A stretch of DNA of 64,000 bases from Leptodactylus fallax (Eukaryota; Chordata; Amphibia; Anura; Leptodactylidae), in the NCBI GenBank assembly GCA_947044405.1, contig CAMRHE010000067.1, positions 5,337,501 to 5,401,500 on the forward strand, written 5' to 3'. Positions 1 to 11,800 of this stretch are shown one piece after another. Position numbers and translations under genes: made by a program. Within the stretch, counting starts at the first letter, position 1. The number at the start of each line of letters is the position of its first letter. Under the pieces are notes generated by a model. That model did no database searches. It had not been told where the DNA came from and saw only the letters and a program-made list of their open reading frames with translations.

Positions 1-810
1 GCTAGGCCACTCCAGGACCTTGAAATGCTTCTTACGAAGCCACTCCTTCGTTGCCCTGGCGGTGTGCTTGGGATCATTGTCATGCTGAAAGACCCAGCCA
101 CATTTCATCTTCAATGCCCTTGCTGATGGAAGGAGGTTTGCACTCAAAATCTCACGATACATGGCCCCATTCATTCTTTCATGTACACGGATCAGTCGTC
201 CTGGTCCCTTTGCAGAGAAACAGCCCCAAAGCATGATGTTACCACCCCCATGCTTCACAGTAGGTATGGTGTTCTTTGGATGCAACTCAGCATTCACTCT
301 CCTCCAAACACGACCAGTTGTGTTTCTACCAAACAGTTCTACTTTGGTTTCATCTGACCATATGACATTCTCCCAATACTCTTCTGGAACATCCAAATGC
401 TCTCTAGCAAACTTCAGACGGGCCCGGATATGTACTGGCTTAAGCAGGGGGACACGTCTGGCACTGCAGGATCTGAGTCCCTGGCGGCGTAGTGTGTTAC
501 TGACGGTAACCTTTGTTACGTTAGTCCCAGCTTTCTGCAGGTCATTCACTAGGTCCCCCCGTGTGGTTCTGGGATTTTTGCTCACCGTTCTTGTGATCAT
601 TTTCACCCCACGGGGTGAGATCTTGCGTGGAGCCCCTGATGGAGGGAGATTATCAGTGGTCTTGTATGTCTTACATTTTCTAATTATTGCTCCCGCAGTT
701 GATTTCTTCACACCAAGCTGCTTGCCTATTGCAGATTCAGTCTTCCCAGCCTGGTGCAGGTCTACAATTTTGTTTCTGGTGTCCTTCCACAGCTCTTTGG
801 TCTTCACCAT
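1..810 (-). CDS. Tc1-family transposase, C-terminus missing at window edge
   Basis: I read this frame codon by codon from the ATG at 810-808 to the edge: 270 codons with no stop or frameshift. The protein (start MVKTKELW) has the N-terminal paired-type helix-turn-helix DNA-binding region of Tc1 transposases, then a DDE catalytic core. The first catalytic Asp is residue 153 (WSDET, codon 352-354) and the second is residue 244 (QHDND, codon 79-81). Both positions equal the numbering I know for Sleeping Beauty. The third acidic residue would be near residue 279, just beyond the edge. Family members are about 340 residues, so roughly 70 are unseen. Such enzymes cut and paste their own element at TA. 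The clean frame suggests a young copy. Activity cannot be judged without the missing end. Confidence 0.88.
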   Translation of the reverse strand, partial: MVKTKELWKDTRNKIVDLHQAGKTESAIGKQLGVKKSTAGAIIRKCKTYKTTDNLPPSGAPRKISPRGVKMITRTVSKNPRTTRGDLVNDLQKAGTNVTKVTVSNTLRRQGLRSCSARRVPLLKPVHIRARLKFAREHLDVPEEYWENVIWSDETKVELFGRNTTGRVWRRVNAELHPKNTIPTVKHGGGNIMLWGCFSAKGPGRLIRVHERMNGAMYREILSANLLPSARALKMKCGWVFQHDNDPKHTARATKEWLRKKHFKVLEWPS

Positions 811-1168
811 AGTGGAGTTTGGCTGTTTGAGGTTGTGGACAGGTGTCTTTTATACTGATAACAATGTCAAACAGGAGCCATTACTACAGGTAATGAGTGG
901 AGGACAGAGGAGCCTCTTAAAGAAGAAGTTACAGGTCTGTGAGAGCCAGAAATCTTACTTGTTTGTAGGTGACCAAATACTTATTTTCCACCATAATTTG
1001 CAAATACATTCTTAAAAAATCAGACAATGTGATTTTCTGGATTTGTTTTCTCATTTTGTCTCTCATAGTTGAGGTCTACCTATGATGACAATTACAGGCC
1101 GGCCTCATCTTTTAAGTGGGAGAACTTGTACAATTGGTGGCTGACTAAATACTTTTTTCCCCACTGTA
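1..1168 (-). mobile_element. Tc1-like DNA transposon, 5' part, cut by window edge
   Basis: The element reads on the minus strand and leaves the window at base 1. Its terminal inverted repeat ends at 1166 (minus-strand start CAGTGGGGAAAAAAGTATTT) and is followed by TA at 1167-1168, the usual Tc1/mariner target. Between the terminus and the transposase start at 810 is about 355 bp of untranslated leader. The same terminus recurs at 22036, which independently confirms the boundary. The other end lies outside the window, so total length and target duplication cannot be checked. Confidence 0.9.
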
Positions 1169-2400
1169 TTGTCTCCCAGCTATTGAAATGAATGGAAGGC
1201 AGATTTCAGGCGGAATTTGCGGTATATTTAGAGGCAGATTCCGCCTCAAATTCAGCAAAATCCTACATGTGAACACCCCTTTAGGGAATTTGATCAGGCA
1301 GAAAAAAAATCTGCTGATTTTGAAAATCTGCTCAAAATTTGCTTAAAAAATTTGCTTTATGTTGGAGTCCCCCGTGTTCGTTAAAGAAAGTCCTTATACT
1401 TCCTCTGTATATTTGCCATTGCTTTTCAAGCCATTCTTGATTTTGGTTATAAAAAAAAAAAAAAAAGGTAGCAAAATCTGGAACAAATAAAGCAGATTTT
1501 CTGCATTGTGTGGCCTCAGCCTTTTCATTCCTACAAAAGGAATGGCAACTATATAGGAAGTTCTTATACTTCTGTCTTCTGCTCAATCCACTCCTGGCTT
1601 TGGCTCAAAAAACTGTAGCAAAATCTGCAACAAAAAAAGCAGCATTTCCGCAACGTGGGGCCTCAGCTTAGGGATGCTTGCCGGACGCTAACAGATAGCA
1701 CACAGGGCAGTGTACAAGAGTTGCTGAGGCAACCGTATGACCCCAAGTGAATATTGTGCAGAGGTAGCTATGGTAACTAGTCTATGCGTATGCCAGACAT
1801 AGTAGTAGTGACCTGGAGGCAGGTATATTCCACGACCTGCTGAAGAATATGGCAATTTTGGACGAGACTCCCATCGTGTGACCAAAGATCACCAGGTCAC
1901 TTCACTAATGTCAAAGAAAAAAGTTCCATAGCGACCACCAGTGACCGTGACTTCTAGGTGCAAAAAACCAGTTGTGATGTTTGACTTGCAGACACGGCGG
2001 TGGCGCACTAGTGGTCTGATGTGTCGCCATTAACATGTAACATTAGTGCAGGAGTCGCCGCCATTGTCTCCGTGTGGCCCTAACCTGAGAGCAAAGTACT
2101 GGGTTACAACACAGACGTGGACAAGGACATTGCTTTGTGACTTCTTCTCTTTTGCAATGTTGTCAGTAGATCTTATCCTCGGCCGTATTCCTTTCCCCAG
2201 CTTTCCCAGAGTACTGAATGGTATGAAAACAAGGGCAGCCTATTGCACAACTTTCATTCTGAAGTCTAAAGTGAAAACCATAATGGTAGTCACCCAGCTT
2301 TCCCAGCAACAGTTCCAACTGCACAGAAACATTAAAATGAGGAGTGCCTATACATAGTGGAAATGCCCTTTAAGAACCCCCGTACGATAGACTACACGAT
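1169..2400. other. Intergenic stretch, repeat-derived, no gene seen
   Basis: No credible coding region. A poly-A run lies near 1449-1466. The segment 1600-1675 (text like tctgcaacaaaaaaagcag, then ccgcaacgtggggcctcagc) recurs almost unchanged at about 5170-5225, so it is part of a dispersed repeat. Text at 1250-1285 ending in catgtgaacacccc resembles the ends of the Pro-MITE-like family seen at 11957, 42530 and 44756. Short open frames here lack family features. Confidence 0.6.
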
Positions 2401-2603
2401 AACACACGTGACGCAGAGGAGCAGGCTCAGCACTCCCGCCCCTCCCGCCGTCTACTTACTTCTAGTTGCCTCAGATACGTCGTGCGCGTCCCCGGGCTCA
2501 GTAACGGCCACGAGCATGCGCGGTCACTAGGTCTCCGCTGTGAACTCTTCTTAGCCCCGCCCCTAGCTCCGCCCCTCTTAGCTCCTGTTGACTCCTTCCT
2601 CAT

Positions 2604-2619
2604 ACTACCCACAATGCAT
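2604..2619 (+). promoter_or_regulatory. ZNF143/SBS-like promoter element
   Basis: ACTACCCACAATGCAT matches the well-known core shared by many vertebrate housekeeping promoters that bind ZNF143. It sits between the GC boxes and the YY1-like site, in the usual position just upstream of or at the transcription start. Confidence 0.55.
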
Positions 2620-2647
2620 GGCGAGACCGGGGAGAGCGGTGGCTGAC

Positions 2648-2660
2648 GGCGGCCATGTTG
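2648..2660 (+). promoter_or_regulatory. YY1-like site near transcription start
   Basis: GGCGGCCATGTTG contains the YY1 core GCCATNTT. In TATA-less promoters this often lies just downstream of the start site. The same ATG opens a tiny upstream frame, described separately. Confidence 0.5.
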
Positions 2661-2677
2661 TGATGTGTTCAGATTAG
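2655..2677 (+). promoter_or_regulatory. Two overlapping tiny upstream ORFs (if transcribed)
   Basis: ATG TTG TGA occupies 2655-2663. The last A of its stop is the first base of a second ATG (2663), which runs five codons to TAG at 2675-2677. They matter only if transcription starts upstream of 2655, which is not established. Confidence 0.4.
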
Positions 2678-2779
2678 GGCTGGTTTTCCCTCCCCCTTCG
2701 CCTTAGTTTACCGCGTCGGCTGCTCTGACAGAGGCCGGAGAAGACGCGGTGACAGAGGAGCTGTGCCGGTACCGAGTCT

Positions 2780-2785
2780 ATGTGA
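2780..2785 (+). promoter_or_regulatory. Start-stop upstream ORF (ATG TGA) before RBM33 start
   Basis: ATGTGA is a minimal start-stop element 14 bases upstream of the RBM33 ATG at 2800. It lies inside any plausible leader, because exon 1 has no other start region. Start-stop elements are known to stall ribosomes and lower translation of the main frame. Its own context has C at -3 (weak) and T at +4. Confidence 0.55.
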
Positions 2786-2799
2786 GAGTCGGGAGCAGC

Positions 2800-2818
2800 A
2801 TGGCCGCTATGCTGGAAG
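2800..2818 (+). CDS. RBM33: RBM33 coding exon 1
   Basis: Encodes MAAMLE and ends in phase 1 at GAAG|GTACTG. The start has A at -3 and G at +4, a strong context, and sits in the CpG-rich promoter block. The donor is weak at +4 and +5, but it is the only GT giving the phase that exon 2 needs to read DDDFDQF. The short N-terminus differs from the longer Ala/Gly-rich start of mammals. Met4 is an alternative start. Confidence 0.78.
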
Positions 2819-5800
2819 GTACTGATCCGGGGATGCTGCCCAGTCTGACGCACGGGCCTGGGCTTAGGCCTCGGTGATCTAATGTATCGTTGTATTGTTT
2901 TTTAGATGACGCATCGGCCTTAAGGCCTTGCCTACTAATGTGAACATGTGCATATGACGTCTTCCATTTATCCATGTTGTTGCTGGCTTCTCTATGGATG
3001 TTATTTTGTTTAAAGGGGGTTTCCATCTGTAGCTTTAAGATGGCAAAAAAGTATTTTTTGGCCATAATCCTAGTACACCTCCTCCTCCCCTATGATGTCG
3101 GCCACTAGCCGGTGTCCCCCCCTGGCGCCAGTCGGGTGCCCCCCCCCCGGCGCCAGTCGGCGCCCCCCCCTGGCGCCAGTCGGTGTCCCCCCCTGGCGCC
3201 AGTCGGGCCCCCCTGGCGCCAGTCGGTGCCCCCCCTGGCGCCAGTCGGTGTCCCCCCCCCCTGGCGCCAGTCGGTGTCCCCCCCCCCTGGCGCCAGTCGG
3301 TGTCCCCCCCCTGGCGCCAGTCGGTGCCCCCCCCCTGGCGCCAGTCGGTGTCCCCCCCCCCTGGCGCCAGTCGGTGTCCCCCCCCCCCTGGCGCCAGTCG
3401 GTGTCCCCCCCCCCCTGGCGCCAGTCGGTGTCCCCCCCCCCTGGCGCCAGTCGGTGTCCCCCCCCCTGGCGCCAGTCGGTGTCCCCCCCCCTGGCGCCAG
3501 TCGGTGTCCCCCCCTGGCGCCAGTCGGTGTCCCCCCCCCTGGCGCCAGTCGGTGTCCCCCCCCTGGCGCCAGTCGGTGTGTCCCCCCCCCTGGCGCCAGT
3601 CGGTGGCTCCACTGCTCACGTGTTGGGATGATATGTCAACATCGAACAAAGACCAACCAGTTGACCATTGGCGCTGGAGAATTAGATGTATGAATTGCCG
3701 AGGCAACCGTGTAATGGCAGCTAGTGTCATGCAGGGTCTTATTCTCTGGATTTTGTACGTTGCCATGGCATCTGCACTTCCCCCTGTGCTGATGAGTCCA
3801 TCTACATCTGATATGGTGGAATGGTATTCCTGGAGGTACATTTATAGGGGTTGTAACAACTTATGAACTTATCCCCTATTAATCTGTGGGATCTGATCGC
3901 TGATACCCCAAATGGTCTCAAGAACGGGGGTCTGATTTTACCATTCTGATCAGACCAAGCATGCACCCGTCCGCTCCATAGAGAATGAATGGGCCCTCCA
4001 GGGCACGTGCTAGATATGTCACTCCATCTGAACGGGGAAACCAGACCTCCATTCTCAGGATTGGTGAGAGTACCAGCGATCAGATCCCACGGATCAATAA
4101 GGGATAGCTTCAAAAGGTGTCTCTTAAAGAGATCACCGATTAGGGTATATGGACATCATAGGAGGGGGTCATAGTGTGCATGCGATGTGTGGCCGAGTTT
4201 GCAGCGCAATGCAGTTGGAGTGACATCCAAGTGCATTCTTTGATGCATTCACGTCTATAGGGGCTTCCAATCCATTCCAAGGACACGGACCAGGATAGAT
4301 TAGGCCCCACATCAGTTCGGCAGTCCTTCTCAGGAGGTTGTATTCCTCCTGTAATTTTGGCTAATATGTCAGTGGCATTGAAAGGAATTGTCCCAGATCA
4401 GGAATTTAATCCGGCATGGGCAATATGGAAATATTATATGGCTAGATAGGTCCCATATCAGTTTTGTAATCCATCTCAGGAGGTTGTACTCAGCTTCTCT
4501 TGTGTGATGTTCAGGTTCACTGTGGATTTCAGTGAAGTAAAATCTGTAAGCAGTGTAGTTTTGCGGTAGATTACCCATGGATCTGCCATGGGTAGAAATT
4601 TCACAGGAACCAAATCTGCACAGTCCGGTAGGGATTTGTTTTGCGTATTTGTCATAGAATTAATTTGCAGCAAATCTTTCTTGTGTGTACTTGGCTTTCT
4701 ACTTCTGATGGCCTATCCTTACAATCTATGACACCCAAGATCCCTGTAGATCAGTGGTGAAGTCTGCGAGATTGCGCTGCAGTATCTACAGCCCTCACTA
4801 TAGTTTGTATCTAAACAATGCATAGAGCTGAGCTGTCTGGGTACCGGTGATCTGCAGGATAAGGATAGGCCATCAGTATTAGAAACTGGATAACCCCTTT
4901 AAAGAGAACCTTTCACATCCTCATAGATGTTTGGTATTATATAACACTAGAAAGCTGACAGTGCATTGTCGGCTTTCCCGTTAGGCGCCCCAGTGCTGGA
5001 GATATTAATGTCACTGATATCTCCCCACTTTCAGAAGGGTGGGCCTTACAGCTCAGCATCATCGCGATGGCACTGAGCTGTAAGGCTCTCCCTTCTGTCA
5101 GTGGGGAGATATTGGTGCCCAAATTAACGGCACCAGCATCGGGGCACATATTGAGAAGGCCCAACGGTATGCAACAAAATCTGCAACAAAAAAAGCTCTG
5201 TTTCCGCAATGTGCGGCCTCAGCTTTAAAGGGAATCTGTCATTAAAGAAACACTTTTAAGCTAATGGCACGTTGGAATGGCCTTTAAAAAGGCCATACTT
5301 CTCCTACCTTTCATTGTTGTCTTCTCCCAGCCGTTCCTGTAAAAATCCGTTTCTTCAATTATGGAGCACCCGGGGCGTTCCTCCGTGGCAGCGAGCACCC
5401 ATCGTGTCATCGCTTGTCACCGCCCATTAGTCTGTTGTGGTGACTCCTATCTTGGTCTTCTCTTCTACTTCCTCTGACGCAGCACTGGAAGGCAGCGACT
5501 GCACATGATGGGCTGCCATTTTCCGGTGGTCCGTACTGCGCCTCTTGTGAAAGACGACCGGAAAATGGCGGCGGTCCAGCTCTGCGTCAGAGGAAGTAAA
5601 AGAAAAATATACAGAGAAGACCAAGATGGGAGTCACCACAACAGACTAATGGGCGATGACAAGCAATGACGCGATGGGTGCTCCGTGAGGATCATTTCCA
5701 TAATTGAAGAAACGGATTTTTACAGAAACGGGTGGGCGAAGACGACAATGAAAGGTAGGAGAAGTATGGCCTTTTTAAAGGTCATTCCAACGTGGCGTTA

Positions 5801-8800
5801 GCTTAAAAGTGTTTTTTTTTTAATGATAGATTCCCTTTAAGGCTAAAAAGTCCAGCAAAAACACTTGAGTTTTTTCACTGCTTTTCTGCAGAATTTGGCA
5901 TTTCTGCCTCAAATAAGTGTATGGGCAGAAACCGGGTTTTCATAGGTGATACCTTGATACATATTCTGAAGCATTTTTTGAAATCTTGCTTTGCTGTGAC
6001 TGTAAAATGCAGTGGCCACAAAACATTGCATTTGTGTGATGTGTGAATTTAGCTTAAAGGGGTTATCCAGGGACATTTTTTTTTTTTTCTTCAGAACAAT
6101 GTTTTTAAATTATTTGGGAGTCATGGAACAGTTAAAACAGTTACGGAGATTTTACAGCCCGCTGTCACAGTATCTTTCTGGGATATCAAATGCTGAATTA
6201 GTGAATTTCCAATGTAGCAGTCACCTGAGCGCTGCGGTCTCCTCAGACAGCTGACCGATGGTGTCCCCTGCCGATCTTCAATTGATGACCTATCTTAAGG
6301 ATAGGTCATGAATTATAAACCCAAGAAGACCTCTTTAACCAGTTTCTGACCACTGAATAACTGTACACGTCCAGCCGGTTGACAAGGAACTCAGCAATGA
6401 TGTTTCAATGCTGAATAAATGCTTTCTATACTGTGCAGAAAGTGGCCATGATGTCTCAGCACCAGTTACCTTGTGATTGCCGGGTGCCAAGTAACTGCAG
6501 GAGCTGCTCGTTCTTGGACCCCATGCACACAACATATTGTTCATCCGATGTGTGGCCGAGTTTGCAGCGGAATGCAGTTGGATGACATTTGGAGTGACAT
6601 CTGAGTGCATTCTTTGATGCATTCACGTCTATAGGGGCTTCCGATCCATTCCATGGACACGGACCAGGATAGATTAGGTCCCAGATCACTTCTGCAATCC
6701 ATGTCAGGAGGTTGTATTCCTCCTGTAATTGGGGCTAATATGTCAGTGGTAAAATGGTAAGAATGGTAAGAATTGGAATTGGGCTAAAGGGAAGATTAAA
6801 GGGAATCTGTCAGGTCAATCTGGGATTGACCTGGGGTTTAGTGTCCCAGATCGCCCTGTTGTAATGCAATCCACAGGCGCATTAAAAATAAAAAACCTTT
6901 CTACTTACCTAGATAAGGGTCTGATCGACGCTGTTTGGTGAGAACTGTCCGGCTTATTCATGAGGCGCGCCTCCCGGCGCCTGCGCTGTTCTTCAGTGAA
7001 GCCAAAGATGGACACCCCGGCTTCACTGTGTAATTGCGGGAGGTACAGGGCATACGCACTGAGGCCGAGGTGTACTTCACTGAAGAACTACACAGGCGCG
7101 GGGAGTACAGCGGCAGGGGGAGTATAAAGCTTTTTTTTATTTTTAATGCGGCCACGGATTGCATTATAACAGGGTGATTTGGGACACGAAACCCCAGGTC
7201 CATATGGATGTGTGGGTGGTTTAGTGTCTCAAATTGCCCTGACAGATTCCCTTTAATAGTCTTCAGTAGAGGCAGGTTATCTTTCTATGGCTCTTTTGTC
7301 AAAGCTTTGTTCAAAGACTAGCACCCTGGATAAAAGTAGTCCACGTACTGGAGCAGTCATTGGGCTGTTTTCACATGTGACAGATATGTTGCAGAAATTT
7401 TGTGACTTAGGTCCGGGTCACATGTGGCCTTGTCACAGTCTGTAAAACTGGTCCATCCACAGGACCCATGGAGAAAACCAGCTGGTTTTAGCTGCTTTTT
7501 GCCGCCAGTGGGTCCCTCAGGATGTACCGCCATGTGCGGCATTTCATTCATCTGGGAATTTCTGCAGCATGTGCCCATTTTCTGCAACTGAATGTTTTAG
7601 TCGCTGACATTTTGGATCCAGAAGCCTTATAGATGTGACTGCATCATGGAATGCACACCGATGTCATCTGACTGCGTTCCGTGATAAATTTGGCCTCCGC
7701 CTCTGATCCACACTCGGGCGTGTGCATGGGCCCTTAGGTTTGCAGATAGACCTGTCAGAACTCTTGATGTGTGTATATTAAGCATGACATGATACTGTCT
7801 TTTGCGGATATGGCTCCTGAAGGATTGTTCCCATAGCCCTATCGTTCTGGGGACCTGAGGCTCGGGGACGGAGGATGAATAGGTTGAGCTTTTACTTATA
7901 AATACTGATAAATTCTGTGGTTATTCCTGTGCTTTGGGGAGAAGATGAGACGTTCCACCATGAAAGAGCCTGGCAGGCGCAGTTCAGACTGAGTCATTTG
8001 TTTTTTCCTGACGTTGGCATTTTCTCACCCGGAGTTTGAAGTCAACCTTGCAGGGACGTTTCTACAACTCAATCGAAATGCTATTGTTTCATCTGCTATA
8101 GTTGTGACTGTATCTACTTTATCAGCTCTTGACAGGGGTTTGACTGCTTGCTGCCGTTTCCCTATGGATTTGCTTTGAAATGTCTTCTCTTAAATGAGTT
8201 TACATCTGCTTTCCCATCAGAACAAACCTCCATGGCGAAAGAAAGCTAAATAGGAAGTCTCATTGTACCGTAGGTTACTCCACATGGAAATCCGGGGCTC
8301 TTGGGTTATGAGGTTGATTATTCAGGGATATGATCCCCAATCATTACCGCAATATTGGGTTTGGTGGAGAAGGGGGGATTTATTATCCCTTTACTAGTTT
8401 TCTGGCATAAAAAGCCGCAAAGCCGGGGATTGCAACTTTTTAAACACTATTTAGTGCAGTTGGGGGTTGGACTGTTGGATTTACCATTTACCCCAGTTTT
8501 CTGGCATAAATGATGAGTGAAATCTACGGCTGCAATGATTTTAGCCTAAGCACGAGGACCTCAGAGGTTGCATCTAATTTATGATGAGGTGTGCAATGTG
8601 TCATAAACCAGGCGCTGGAGCAGGGGATGTCAAGATCAGTCTGGAAAATGCTGGTAACCCCCCCATGTGTCAATGGGCAAAGTATACTGCGGTATGCCTG
8701 TATAGTGTTATTAGACATCTGGCTTCATCGCAGGGTCCACAGAGCCAAACTGCACCTCTGAACACCCCTAAGCATTAACAATTGGGACGATTATAGCCAA

Positions 8801-11800
8801 TTGCTTATGTCTGGGAAATGGCTACTTGAGCCAGCCCCTTTGTAAAAACATGTCAACCCACATTAAAATTCACACTGTATCTCTAGCTCCCTGATCATGG
8901 TGCACCACCCGTGACCCAGCTGTTGGGGTTTTCAGTCATATTCATAGACTTCAGCTTGTTCTCGGGCTATTGACCCTGGGCCTAGTGTGTTGCCGCATCC
9001 TTACTTAGACATTTATAGCATATCTAATCCATCGCTGCCTCTGATGCCAAGATATTGCGGTTTTTGTCAGTGTTCAAATGATATCTTTGAAGCAATGAGG
9101 GCAAACTCCCGAAAACAGATATATGATGTGTCTGAGTCAGCGATTCACCTATTTGCGGGGCTTGGTTGATATGCCAGGTTCTGGTGACAGACTCTCTTTA
9201 AAGAGAACCTTTCAGAACGATTTTGGCACCCATACGAAGAGCGGTATCTATTGCAGTGTGCATGGTTGCATCACGAAACACACACAGTACATGATGAACG
9301 GAGGCCTGAGGATGTGGATTCAATGGGATTACATCAGGGCTGTGGTGGGGATCTCAGAGGAGTGAAAGGGGCGTAAATTACATCAAAGGGGGCATGCAGA
9401 GCTTGACTTCAAGAAGCTAATCTGAATGTTGAATAAGTGTTATTTTCTGGACTTTATACCACCGTTGCAGAAGACTGCACTTGGTTTGGTTACCAAAATT
9501 GTGCTGACAGGTTCCCTTTAAGGCATACATGATGTCATATATAAGGCTCCATGCACACCACCATGTGCAGTGTACAGGTCAGTAAAAATGGCTCGGATGA
9601 CACACAGATTGGTATGCGTGTCATCCGTGGTTCTCGACGTATACATTCAGGTGGATTGACCGAGCAGGAAACAGACAGGTAGAGGACCTGCATATTTTGT
9701 GGCTCGTTTCTACGGTTGCATACATCCGTAAACACTACGTCTGTGTATATGGGCCCAAAGAAATGGATGTGTCCATGCTTTTATCCGCAATTGTAGATAA
9801 AAGTACAGTCGTGTGCATGGAGCCTAAATGTTTGCTTGTCAGTCCTGATGGCTATTCCCATCTTACTATGGCATATCCACATAATGTGCCATAAATGTCT
9901 GACAGATGCAGGGCCCACCTTCTGACAGCAAACAAGTTTGGCTCTCTTTGTAGCACCCATAGATATACATGAAGACAGCACAGTTCCCTTGCTGTTAAAT
10001 CTTTGTTGTTAAAGTGGTTGGTCAACCTCTCTGCCCATCTGTCTATGAATTCCACCAGAAACCTCAGTATAGTACTTGGAAAGGCCGGGTCAGTGCCAGT
10101 GTAGCCTAATCTATACAAGGACACTTCTGACGCCTGTAATATACCCAACATGGAGCTGGAAGCAGTTGGCTCCGTTCTCTGTTTAGTGGCCGGTGGCCAG
10201 TACTGCAGCTCCCATTGACCTTTAGTGGGGGCTGAGCTGCTTCCGGCCCCTTGTTCTGTATAGTACAGGAATCTGAAGGGGCCCCCTACAGTTGATCGGT
10301 GCGGGGGGCCGCCTGGACAACCCCTTTAATAGCCAGTTAGAAGTGTTTGGTGATCTGGTTCAAAGAGCCTTCTTGAACTTCAATTGAAACCTCTGAATAT
10401 AGTGCCCTGACTCCTGGGATACCACCGGCCTTTATGTTGTAATTTACAGATCCATATTCTACTTTCTGTCAGTTTTTGTATATTGTTATTAATCTTTTAT
10501 ACTTTTCTATTAACTTTTTAATGAGTTGTTGCTCTGGTATTGGTTTAGATTGAGAGTGAATCCTGTAACGCTGATGTCCCCCTCCCCCTTTTCCCTTAAG
10601 ACCAGTCCCACGTTTTCTGTCTTGATTAAAATGCCGATGTAGTGGACATTCTCTCTTGTAGGTGATTATAGGCTAAGATACGCCTGGGACCGTCTTAAGG
10701 CAGGGTGTATTTGTTCATAAGTGCTTTTATATCATTGCAATCCTTTTACAAGAAGCTCCTCAAATCCCACAAGGCTCTGCTCATATCAACAACCTATACC
10801 ATTCTGACAAGCAGTCAATACAAAATGTATATGGGATGAATAATAATCTTCTGGCGGAAGGTGAAGGATGACTATTCATGACGGGGCTGTGTATGTGCGA
10901 TCAGATGCTATCATCTCATTGATTATGTTAATGATCGCCGGTGATTGACTGATCACAACCTGATACTTTGCTTCGGGGAGTCCTCTGGGTTTTTGCTTTC
11001 ATTTTTTTTCCCTTCCGTTTTGGTGTTATCTTCAGGTACGCGGGAGGGGAAGGTCTGAGAACAGGGAATATACCCAGTAGCATAGCTGAAGGTCAGACAA
11101 TATGGGAAGAAAGCTGCATTAAACATCCGCAATTGGTGTTGGGACCGCTCTGACTAATAGTTCAGACGTTTGACACTTTGCTATGTACATACATAGCCCT
11201 AACCCTGTCACTGTCATGCACTTTGGATTCCTTATAAATACATATGTAAGTGTCATCTGGAACTATGCTATAGTGCAAGCATTAAAGAGGACGTACTGTT
11301 ACGGCTACTTATCCCCTATCTTTTCCTGATCGCCAGGTCCCCCAGCCATCAGGGCATCGGCACTTCATTCACTGCTATGGGGCTGCAGGCGCAGTTGGAG
11401 ATTACTGTCCTGGCAGCCCCTTAGCAGTGAATGGAGCATCGGTCACACAACCGCCCTGGGGGTTAGGGGGGACTTCCAGTTCCCTGTTCTACTCATCGCT
11501 GGGGGACTTGGTAAATGAATCTCCAGCGATCAAACACATCTCTCCTGTGCTGTGGATAGGGAATAAGTGCCCATAATGGGACAACCCCTTTAAGGCTGGA
11601 AATATACATTCCGGAGGATTCTTGAAGACTGGCGTATTTTACGCCGGCCTTTGTCATGAATCAAGCGCATTCCCCCAGCGCCCATGTGCCTAGATGCAAA
11701 TCTGGCAGCCCCACTTTTTGGAAAGGTAGCAAGGCCGTTGTAAAAATTCCACCATCAGCTGTTTAATCATAAGTGGCGGTAAATAGGTGAAAATCACTGA

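Larger units (their letters stand above)
2420..2799 (+). promoter_or_regulatory. RBM33: RBM33 CpG-rich promoter and 5' leader
   Basis: This is a GC- and CpG-rich block directly upstream of the RBM33 start codon, unlike the AT-rich flanks. Visible housekeeping-type sites are two GC boxes for Sp/KLF factors (2555-2563 and 2567-2576), a ZNF143-like site ACTACCCACAATGCAT at 2604-2619, and a YY1-like site GGCGGCCATGTTG at 2648-2660. There is no TATA box. Spacing suggests transcription starts around 2610-2680, but the exact site is not visible. An open minus-strand frame (2427-2612) in this block has no recognisable content, so bidirectional transcription is possible but unsupported. Confidence 0.75.

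Noticed and set aside
161..1015. 284-codon plus-strand open frame
   Set aside because: It is the antisense shadow of the real Tc1 transposase, which reads on the minus strand with catalytic motifs.
2427..2612. 61-codon minus-strand frame in the promoter
   Set aside because: High GC makes chance open frames likely; no recognisable protein, no splice or poly-A context. A divergent transcript remains possible but is not shown.
3110..3605. CRISPR-like array
   Set aside because: Units are contiguous with no unique spacers of constant length; it is a minisatellite in a vertebrate intron.
3110..3605. Retroviral primer-binding site (TGGCGCC...)
   Set aside because: The match stops after seven or eight bases and there are no long terminal repeats or retroviral genes nearby.
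3035..3866. Open frames of 180-268 codons on both strands
   Set aside because: They run through the GC-rich minisatellite; all frames are open because of the C-runs and GGCGCC units.
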